Shown here piece by piece: positions 28,510-35,226 of a DNA stretch of 35,226 nucleotides. Source of the stretch: Tritrichomonas foetus (taxonomy: Eukaryota > Parabasalia > Tritrichomonadida > Tritrichomonadidae); NCBI GenBank assembly GCA_001839685.1, contig MLAK01000510.1, positions 77,067 through 112,292 of the forward strand. The letters run 5' to 3'. The position numbers were made by a program, and so were the translations under genes. The notes under the pieces are model-generated. The model saw only the letters and a list, made by a program, of their open reading frames with translations, was not told the DNA's origin and did not search any database. The first letter of the stretch is position 1; each line of letters opens with the position of its first letter.

Positions 28510-29807
28510 TTCATATTTTAGTTTGATTGATTCGATTTTCTTTATTACTTGTGTTTTATATAAATGTTTTCATAGATGTTAGTTATTTCTTTATGATCAT
28601 GAGTTTTTTATTCGTTTCTTTTATTTCTTAATTGGGTCCAATTGTTCAGGATCAAATTTAAGATTGATCTTAAATTTCTTTGAAGATTAAATTATATGAA
28701 TACCAATTTTTTTGATTTTTCCTTTTATTTTTGGTGATTCTTATGCGATTAATCATTTGAACATTATACAATTTTGGGAATTATCTTGAGTCCTTCTCAT
28801 GTGAATGCTTTTCTAAATATACAAGTGAATGAATAAGAATTTCTAATAGAGTACCTGAAAGTATTGNGTTTCTTACAAAATGTTTTTAAATTTTGATGCT
28901 GGATTCACGTCATGTTAGTGGTAAAATATGAAAATAAATGCCTTCTAACGAATCACACTTATTCATTCCTAGGTATATACTCAACCTCTATAATATTCCA
29001 GAATATGACGAGAAAAAAGTGACCTTTTTTTTACTTTCAGGTACTCTTTTCTAATGTAAAAATAAAATCTAGTATGATAGATGTATAAGGTTAACAAATT
29101 CACCTAATATTGAATGATTTACTTCTCATTTAAAAATCTTTGAAATTTATTTAAAAAAACATTATCGATGGCTTTATATACTGCTAAAATTATTGTATTC
29201 AATCAGAAAATCCATCAAGTTTTACTACTTGATCAATTTTTTTGTCATGACATGATTTTGCATTGATCGAATCTGAAAGCAGCTTGACTTTTGTTTTAGT
29301 AAATACAATATTTTAGTAAGATTTATAAAAATTATTTTATGTAAAAGTCATTTTCATCAAGATTTCACATTATTATTTTATTCAATACAATTGAAATTTT
29401 CATACAACTTTATCTCATAAAACTCTCAAAAAATGGCAAATCGTTCAGAAAAGATTTATTTTCTCTTTGAATATATGTTTGCTTAAATGCCTAATTTTAA
29501 TCTCATTGATCGAGAAAAGAACATTTTTCTATTGAAAAAGGAGGAGGATATATTCAAATGATCGGCCGCAAAACTCAATTTTTGAAGCATATATAGAAAA
29601 ATCGAATATATTTGATATTCAAAAAAATTCTTAATATATTCAAATTTTGATTTACAAAATAAATATATTCACAATTCTCAATAATCAGAAAAACACATCA
29701 TATTCAAATCATACTCAATCATAATCGAACACAAAAGAAATTCATTTGATTTGAGTTGCAATTGAGTTGAATTTCAGTATAAATGCTATGAGCCATGCAT
29801 GAATGTT
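28510..29807. other. Intergenic region hosting a MITE-like insertion
   Basis: About 1.3 kb with no gene. It contains the 200-bp element at 28848-29047, and a hairpin ATCAAGT...ACTTGAT near 29215-29232. The remainder is AT-rich and featureless apart from the likely promoter of the transporter gene near its end. Confidence 0.6.
28848..29047. mobile_element. MITE-like non-autonomous DNA transposon, 200 bp
   Basis: The ends are perfect 16-bp inverted repeats: AGAGTACCTGAAAGTA at 28848-28863 and its exact reverse complement TACTTTCAGGTACTCT at 29032-29047. They are immediately flanked by a perfect 8-bp direct repeat, TTTCTAAT, at 28840-28847 and 29048-29055, as expected for a target-site duplication. 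The interior has no coding capacity, so the element would need a transposase from elsewhere. An 8-bp duplication is typical of hAT elements, and 8-9 bp of Mutator elements. The AGAG ends do not let me choose. One ambiguous base lies inside at 28867. The intact ends and duplication suggest a fairly recent insertion. Confidence 0.85.
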
Positions 29808-29812
29808 TCATT
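29808..29812 (+). promoter_or_regulatory. Candidate initiator (Inr) of the nucleoside transporter gene
   Basis: TCATT, in the context GTTTCATTTTAAT, fits the trichomonad Inr. Its A at 29810 is 28 bases before the ATG at 29838. The ATGs found further upstream (for example at 29783) would lie outside such a transcript. Confidence 0.45.
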
Positions 29813-29837
29813 TTAATAAAAAAGCAGAATCATCGAA

Positions 29838-31211
29838 ATGTCAATTTCTCAAACAACTACAAGTGAATCTGATGGTGAAATAAGGATTAATAAATCATCT
29901 GATGATCAACTTAGCCATAGTAATTTTGAAATCGGTGATGAATCAACTGAAGAAAAATATACTAATTCTTCAAGTTCACAATCGGATTCGATAGATGGTT
30001 TAGATATTGAAGATAATGAAAGTAAAGAAGATGACGAAGCATTGAAAGCAAAAGAATCGCCACGAGAATTGGAAGCACCAAAATATTTGAAATTTTTGTG
30101 TGCTTATTTGGGAGCAACAGCATTTATGGGATATACAGCATGTATTAATGCTATTGACTATTTCAATGAAAAATGTCCAGGACATCCAGAATTGTCACAA
30201 AATGTTGCACGAATTTTGAACTTTTGTGCAACAGGCGCACAAATTATATGTTTCCCTTTTGTTGAAAAAATAGGAGCAAACATTCGAATTCTCGTATCTC
30301 AATTGGTTTTTGCATTTTGCTTTTTATTCTTTTTGGTTTATACAAATATCGCAACACCTGTAAGTGTTGGTGCTCTTTATGCAGTTATGGCATTTGATGG
30401 TATATTCTTTGGTATTTTGATGACTTCAACAAATGGTTTTTGCGGTTTATTGGCTATTTGGGGAGCACCATTTGCCATTATTGGAAATGCCCTCGCTGGA
30501 ATTTTTTCAACAGCTTTAAGATTAATATCAAAGCCAATTGGAAGCAAAGGAGAAGGGTGGTTTTATTTTGGTGTTTGTTTTGCGATTATTGTTGTTGGTG
30601 AAATTTTACTCTTTTGCTTTACTTACACAGATTATTATAAAGAAAGGATGAAATATGCAAAGAAAGGACTTCCATTCAAAACTAGAATATTAAATATTGG
30701 AAGAATTTTCAAAAAAGCGTATTTAGAATGTATTCAAGCAGCTGTAATTAATATGACTGCTTATATTGTCTTCCCTGGCTATGCAACTTCAACTCAAATC
30801 AAGCATGGACTTGATCGTGGCTGGGTTACATCAATCATTATTGCTTGTTATATGATTGGTGATTTTGTTGGTCGTTCAGCAGCACGTTGGTGGAAATGGC
30901 CAAGTCGGAACTATGTTTGGATTGGTGTTGTTCTTCGCTTCTTATTCTTCCCTCTCTATTGCATTTCTATTGAAAATGTAGTGGAAAAACTTGCCGATGA
31001 AATTTGGATAATGGTTCTTTCTTTCTTTTTACCTTTTTCAGGAGGATACTTCCTTAATTTAAGTCAAGCTTATACTTCTTCTAATCCAAAACTCGAAAAA
31101 GGTGAACAAGAAATTGCATCATTTACAGTATCATTCTGTATTGGCATCGGAACATTCATTGGTTGTCTAATTTCATATGCTATGCCTGTGCGTGAAGGAT
31201 CAGGGCATTAA
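29838..31211 (+). CDS. Equilibrative nucleoside transporter (ENT/SLC29 family)
   Basis: This is a 457-residue membrane protein. After an acidic, serine-rich cytosolic N-terminus of about 80 residues, I count eleven hydrophobic segments, the known ENT topology. Family signatures include a TM1 ending in AIDYF (ENT: DYF), GDFVGR at 341-346 in TM8 (ENT: DxxGR), and the following PSRNYVW...LRFLFFPLY (ENT: LRxxFxPLF). A charged loop of about 30 residues between TM6 and TM7 also fits. ENTs move nucleosides and some nucleobases across the plasma membrane. Trichomonads cannot make purines or pyrimidines de novo, so uptake is essential to them. That physiological link is established for the group and inferred for this gene. 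The stop reads TAAA. The long Ser/Asp/Glu N-terminus may be a regulatory or phosphorylated tail. Substrate preference cannot be told. Confidence 0.87.
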   Translation: MSISQTTTSESDGEIRINKSSDDQLSHSNFEIGDESTEEKYTNSSSSQSDSIDGLDIEDNESKEDDEALKAKESPRELEAPKYLKFLCAYLGATAFMGYTACINAIDYFNEKCPGHPELSQNVARILNFCATGAQIICFPFVEKIGANIRILVSQLVFAFCFLFFLVYTNIATPVSVGALYAVMAFDGIFFGILMTSTNGFCGLLAIWGAPFAIIGNALAGIFSTALRLISKPIGSKGEGWFYFGVCFAIIVVGEILLFCFTYTDYYKERMKYAKKGLPFKTRILNIGRIFKKAYLECIQAAVINMTAYIVFPGYATSTQIKHGLDRGWVTSIIIACYMIGDFVGRSAARWWKWPSRNYVWIGVVLRFLFFPLYCISIENVVEKLADEIWIMVLSFFLPFSGGYFLNLSQAYTSSNPKLEKGEQEIASFTVSFCIGIGTFIGCLISYAMPVREGSGH

Positions 31212-31575
31212 ATAGATAATCAATGGTATTATCTCCTCGTTTTATTTTTGAAATTAATATTTATAAAATAATGAAAAATATTTTTGACTATGATTATTTA
31301 TTCATTATGTATTCATTACAAATATTGAAATAACATTATTAGAATGATATTTCTATATAAAATATTGAGTCTAGTTCAAAAGATGTGCGATTATTGAGGA
31401 GAATAAATATTTAGATTCATGAGAAATGGTGAACTATTATTTGATGAAATCTGTTAATATACTTCAATTTTAATATCCATCTTTCCATTTTAGATCATTA
31501 TTAAACAAAAAAATTGTAATATATATATTGACCAATTATTTGGCCATTATTATCGTAATTAGGTGAACGTTTAAA
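31212..31575. other. Intergenic region before the ankyrin gene, no clear Inr
   Basis: There are 364 AT-rich bases. No TCA-pyrimidine-A/T match lies in the last 60 bases before the ankyrin ATG, and no CCTTT (M5) motif is there either. GTGAACGTTTAAA sits directly before the ATG. No gene is visible. Confidence 0.5.
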
Positions 31576-32550
31576 ATGAAAATTATGGAAAGCATTTTGC
31601 ATATCCTTTTTCAAGATGATTCTTCAGAGTTAGAAACTTTGATTAGAAAAGGTCTTGATGTAAATTGCAAAATTGATTCATCTTTTCAATTCACTCACAG
31701 TGAAACTTTTCCCGAAATGTTAACAAATTCACCAAACATTTTATGCTGCGCAGCTTATTTTGGATCAGATAATTGTTTTAATTTGTTACTTAGAAGTGGT
31801 GCAAATATTTATGAGAGTAGTGACTTCTATCATACGCCAATTTCTTATTTTTCTGTGATTGGAAATTCTAGAAATATTATCAATACAATTCAACAATATA
31901 AAATTTCTTTTAAAGGTGCTATTTTTCCAGCAATTGAATATGGAACTTCAAATGATTTCGAAATTGCTCAATTCCTTCATAATAATCATTTTTTCAGAAT
32001 GAATGATGTTGATTTACGTGGGTTTTCTTTAGTCAAATGCTCAATTGAATTTGATCGTGATGTTTTCCTTCAATTTTTCGTAGAAAAGGTGAGATGTTCA
32101 CTCACAAATGATAAATCATTTTCTCCTTTATGCTATGCAATTTCTAAAAAATCGTTTAAATGTTTAAACTATTTAATAAATCTTCAAAATAATCTAATCA
32201 ATGTAAATCAAACAGATTCGAACAAAAATACGCCACTTCATTTGCTTTCACAAAATGGATTTACAGAATATGTGGAAAAAATTCTCACTTTTTCGGATAT
32301 TAAACCAAATCTATTAAATTCTAATGGAAAATCAGCAAAAGATCTTGCTTCAAATAACGAAATTGCGTCAATTATCGAAAAAAAGGCAGAAATAATCAAA
32401 AAGAAAGAAGAAATTCAAAAACTGAAAGAAAATGAAAAGCAAAAATCAAACAATGATAAGAGTGAAAATGAAGCTGAAAAAGAACCAAAAAGACCAAGCA
32501 CTGCACCTGAACCAGGTGGAAATAAAAGCCAAGCCTGCATTTTAATCTAA
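31576..32550 (+). CDS. Ankyrin-repeat protein with C-terminal CaaX box
   Basis: This is a 324-residue protein. Ankyrin-like units include NILCCAAYFGSDNCFNLLLR and SGANIYESSDFYHTPISYFS in the N-terminal half, then KNTPLHLLSQNGFTEYVEKIL and LLNSNGKSAKDLASNNE near 217-262. The central part (about 110-200) looks like degenerate repeats of the DUF3447 type common in trichomonad ankyrin families. A lysine/glutamate-rich helix (about 267-300) leads into a Pro-rich linker and the last four residues CILI (321-324). This is a CaaX box whose final Ile favours geranylgeranylation, so the protein may be membrane-tethered. Ankyrin repeats bind protein partners; which partner is unknown. The start could be the first ATG (31576) or the third codon, also ATG. 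The gene converges on the minus-strand neighbour, leaving 88 bases between stops. Confidence 0.85.
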   Translation: MKIMESILHILFQDDSSELETLIRKGLDVNCKIDSSFQFTHSETFPEMLTNSPNILCCAAYFGSDNCFNLLLRSGANIYESSDFYHTPISYFSVIGNSRNIINTIQQYKISFKGAIFPAIEYGTSNDFEIAQFLHNNHFFRMNDVDLRGFSLVKCSIEFDRDVFLQFFVEKVRCSLTNDKSFSPLCYAISKKSFKCLNYLINLQNNLINVNQTDSNKNTPLHLLSQNGFTEYVEKILTFSDIKPNLLNSNGKSAKDLASNNEIASIIEKKAEIIKKKEEIQKLKENEKQKSNNDKSENEAEKEPKRPSTAPEPGGNKSQACILI

Positions 32551-32638
32551 AATAATGGGAGGAGGGGGAGAAAAAAAAAAGATTCTAAATTGATAACGTA
32601 TTATAGATATTTATTGATATAAAATTCATTTTTATCAT

Positions 32639-35011
32639 TTACTTTTCAAGTAAATTTGAAACTTGATCATTGCAGATGTAGATGAGTTCAACGTCACCTA
32701 AAATTGATGCTCTTGCTGCAATTGCTGGAAGTAAATCAAAAGAGGTTTTTTGAGAATTTATTGTAGATAATGCTTGACTTAAAAAGTCAAACTCATACAA
32801 GATGTATGGTAAATCTTTTACTGGTATAATCGACGAAATAATTAATGGAATAAGTTCATAATTTTTTGATAATGATAAAATATTCAAAAACATATGACTA
32901 TATGATGTCCAAAATCTTTTTTCTGATTGAGTTGATTCAACCAAATCACACACTATTTTTGCGTCACGATCTGTGATTTTCTGGAAAGAGTATTTTACAA
33001 TATCTTTTTCTGGTATTTGCATCACTTCAGAAACTCTCTTTAAAAGCCACATCTGATTATTTTGAATCAGTGCATTCCCAATTTCAAATGATGATTTTTT
33101 ATCATGAAATAGATTCATATTTTGACTAAAATTTATTCGTTCTTCATAAAAGAAAGTGCAAATATCATATTGTAATGTTGACAAAATAAACAAATCGGTA
33201 ATTTTTTCTATGTTTGTTGTTGATAACACTTTTTCATGGTTTAATAGTGCTTTCTCTCTCTCTTTAATTAACTCAACTAATATATTCATAGCACTTCCAA
33301 TATAGACCAATTGCTTTGACGTGTTTTTTGTTTCACCAAATATGTCAATATATGCAAGTGCTAGCTCTTCTTTCTGATTCAATAGCAATCGTAAATCTAA
33401 AGCCAGAATACTCATTTTTTTGTCGGTACAAAAATTTAATAGTGATGCCCAAAATGTTTTTTCTGAAAGCTCGTTTTGTAAATATTGAAGTTTATTATAA
33501 GCAATTGCATTTGAAACAATTCTATAAATAAATAAATCAATTTGCTCTGAGATATTTTGAATCGAAAGTAATCTGTCAATGGTATCATTTAAATTTCCAT
33601 AACGAATTGAAATTCCAAAAAATGTTTCCTTTGTAGCAAACTTTTCACAAAAATCTAAACAAAATGGCAAAAGATTTAATTTCTTTTTCTTTGATCGGCA
33701 ATTTGATATAATTGTCTTATAAAATGGCATTTGTGCTGGTTCACAAACATTGTTGTTGTTAAATCCTTCGATTCCATTTTGATACATCATTGATAAAGCT
33801 TCAAAATTGAAAACTTCTTTATAGATAAGAGGAATTAAGAAAGTTTCATCCATTTCAATTGTAAAATTATGGCAACTTAGAAAATTAATTGATTCTTCAA
33901 ATCTACCTAAACTAATTAAAATTTTGCATCTTTGTTCTGTATATTTTATTTGGTTAACAGATGGGAAAGTATATGCAATATCATCCAAATCAAGTTTAAG
34001 GCAGATGACGTCCAAGTTTTCTGATAGAGAATATGGTATACCTGTTGAAAAAAATGGTGTTCTATACAAAAGACCATGATAAGATTCTAATATTTGTGAT
34101 GTGTCATAAAATAAAGGACAAACAGATTCAAATCTTTGAATTTTTTCGATATGAAGAAGAGCATTAAATTCGGATTCAATCGAATCAACTTTTATTTTAA
34201 ATATCTCTTCATTGACTATTTTGGAGTTTATTTGTTTAAATATGTCATTATCATGAACTAAAGTAGATAAATGAATTGAATCCTTAATAAAATTATTAAA
34301 TGTTTTATATTTTGCGGATTCCTCAAGAATTTCTACTAAATTGTTCTCACTAAATAGAATTAAATGCTTTTTTTCTAAATTAATTATTAAATCTAAATTA
34401 CTTGTACATATTGCTTTTGTTACTGATGATTTATTCAATAGGGATGATATTTTTTGAATAGGCTTGGGTAATGAGGCGTAAGCATAAAAATATGGTTTTA
34501 TTGAATCTGGACATAAATTTGCGAGAATTGGAATTGTTTCATATATTTCACTTGCAATCAGTTCAAAATAATCCGAAATATGCCTTAAAAATATTGATAA
34601 TTTTACTTTATCATGAAATAGGAAAAATTCAACATTTTTTAAAATAATATCATTTTTGCATTGAACAAATTGTTCAATGTAATTAGAAGCGAGTTCACAA
34701 TGTTCAGTAGTAATGAGACGATTTACAATTGAATAATCTCCTTCACATCCATGAGCATATTTTTTAATATCGTTTTTTAGATACAACAACTTCACTTTCT
34801 CATTTTGAAGAATGTTAGATGAATATCCAATAATATCTAAAATATAAAGCGCAACATCATCTCTAACCTTTGATAGATTATCTAATAAAATTGTTGAAGC
34901 TTCGATATGATCTATAATATAGATGAAATCATCAATAATTTTCAAATCATCAATATTATGATTTAAGGGTGAGCTCCACAAATTTGAATGAAAAATGATC
35001 GTTCGCATCAT
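32639..35011 (-). CDS. Large alpha-helical protein, spastizin (ZFYVE26) C-terminus-like
   Basis: This is a 790-residue protein from the first ATG at 35011 (MMRTIIFHS). The frame stays open upstream to a TAG at 35093-35095, but no ATG occurs there, only TTG codons around 35071. The whole chain looks like helical solenoid repeats, with no signal peptide or membrane helix. About residues 517-590, the pattern FWASLLNFCTDKKMSILAL followed by DLRLLLNQKEELALAYI recalls the ZFYVE26 stretch in which an LYELQ-type helix is followed by D-xRAAxTCI. The C-terminal LLPAIAARASILGDVELIY (from about 757) recalls its AFxIAxRxGxxxDVxY end. I recalled these patterns from memory and did not align them. Spastizin works with spatacsin and AP-5 in late-endosome/lysosome traffic. 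No FYVE finger is present here. A generic HEAT/TPR-type helical protein is the alternative. Confidence 0.8.
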   Translation of the reverse strand: MMRTIIFHSNLWSSPLNHNIDDLKIIDDFIYIIDHIEASTILLDNLSKVRDDVALYILDIIGYSSNILQNEKVKLLYLKNDIKKYAHGCEGDYSIVNRLITTEHCELASNYIEQFVQCKNDIILKNVEFFLFHDKVKLSIFLRHISDYFELIASEIYETIPILANLCPDSIKPYFYAYASLPKPIQKISSLLNKSSVTKAICTSNLDLIINLEKKHLILFSENNLVEILEESAKYKTFNNFIKDSIHLSTLVHDNDIFKQINSKIVNEEIFKIKVDSIESEFNALLHIEKIQRFESVCPLFYDTSQILESYHGLLYRTPFFSTGIPYSLSENLDVICLKLDLDDIAYTFPSVNQIKYTEQRCKILISLGRFEESINFLSCHNFTIEMDETFLIPLIYKEVFNFEALSMMYQNGIEGFNNNNVCEPAQMPFYKTIISNCRSKKKKLNLLPFCLDFCEKFATKETFFGISIRYGNLNDTIDRLLSIQNISEQIDLFIYRIVSNAIAYNKLQYLQNELSEKTFWASLLNFCTDKKMSILALDLRLLLNQKEELALAYIDIFGETKNTSKQLVYIGSAMNILVELIKEREKALLNHEKVLSTTNIEKITDLFILSTLQYDICTFFYEERINFSQNMNLFHDKKSSFEIGNALIQNNQMWLLKRVSEVMQIPEKDIVKYSFQKITDRDAKIVCDLVESTQSEKRFWTSYSHMFLNILSLSKNYELIPLIISSIIPVKDLPYILYEFDFLSQALSTINSQKTSFDLLPAIAARASILGDVELIYICNDQVSNLLEK

Positions 35012-35046
35012 ATTTTTTTCATCATTTCTCCATGATATTCTTGTTT

Positions 35047-35082
35047 TTACGGATTTTCCTTTGAGCAACAATAATAGATCAT
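35047..35082 (-). other. Short upstream ORF before the spastizin-like gene
   Basis: On the minus strand an ATG at 35082 opens an 11-codon frame (MIYYCCSKENP) ending in TAA at 35047-35049. It lies between the likely transcription start and the chosen ATG at 35011, in a different frame. It may be a regulatory uORF. It could also mark a one-base frameshift that hides the true N-terminus, because the main frame is open alongside it. Confidence 0.35.
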
Positions 35083-35085
35083 AAT

Positions 35086-35090
35086 TATGA
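35086..35090 (-). promoter_or_regulatory. Candidate initiator (Inr) of the spastizin-like gene
   Basis: The minus strand reads TCATA, fitting the Inr consensus. The +1 A at 35088 is 77 bases before the ATG at 35011, longer than for the other genes here, and just 4 bases upstream of the short frame starting at 35082. Confidence 0.3.
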
Positions 35091-35226
35091 AACTAACAGA
35101 TCTATAAACTTGGAAAAAAAAAAAATTTAAACTATTAATTAATTTGATCGAAAAAAAAGTTGAATCACTTCAATTATTTATTAATAAAATCTCAAATCAT
35201 TTGGTAACTTCATGCATCTATTAGAT

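Noticed and set aside
35092..35099. ACTAACAG on the plus strand, like a trichomonad intron branch/3' splice motif
   Set aside because: No 5' splice sequence or coding frame lies upstream on that strand, and downstream DNA is non-coding.
4110..35226. tRNA, rRNA or CRISPR in the intergenic regions
   Set aside because: I looked for B-box-like GGTTCGAATCC sequences and for regularly spaced repeats and found none. The only TTCGAAT-like hits have no cloverleaf context.

Overview
The window looks like a draft contig from a parabasalid protist (Trichomonas/Tritrichomonas type). The DNA is very AT-rich and every gene is a long uninterrupted reading frame. Six of the eight intact gene starts have a trichomonad-like initiator (TCA, pyrimidine, A/T) within about 45 bases. 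Several stop codons read TAAA, which matches the UAAA poly(A) signal known from Trichomonas vaginalis. The genus is inferred from style and gene content; no rRNA, tRNA or marker gene is present to fix it.

Layout: (1) 1-4109, minus strand: 5' part of a very large secreted or surface protein built from about 18 cysteine-rich repeats, cut by the window edge. (2) 5463-12062, plus: a 2199-residue BEACH protein with ConA-like, PH-BEACH, BEACH, WD-like and C-terminal FYVE-like zinc finger regions, the order seen in ALFY/WDFY3. (3) 13280-13852: a broken ubiquitin-specific protease, followed by a 26-base second copy of part of it at 14212-14237. (4) 14810-21184, plus: a 2124-residue single-pass surface protein. 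(5) 21632-25807, plus: a UBR-box/RING E3 ligase of the N-degron type. (6) 27361-28509, plus: an unrecognised Asn-rich protein. (7) 28848-29047: a 200-bp MITE-like element with perfect 16-bp terminal inverted repeats and an 8-bp target-site duplication. (8) 29838-31211, plus: an equilibrative nucleoside transporter. (9) 31576-32550, plus: an ankyrin protein ending in a CaaX prenylation box. (10) 32639-35011, minus: a protein that I think is related to the C-terminal part of spastizin (ZFYVE26).

The genes do not form an operon or one pathway. Themes are cell-surface proteins (two), endomembrane/autophagy traffic (BEACH protein, spastizin-like protein), ubiquitin (UBR ligase, USP relic) and nucleoside salvage. 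ATG starts were chosen over upstream TTG-initiated frames for the BEACH, UBR and spastizin-like genes. All domain calls come from reading motifs by eye; no database search was run. The most concrete new item is the 200-bp mobile element. I did not find a multi-gene system that I would call novel.
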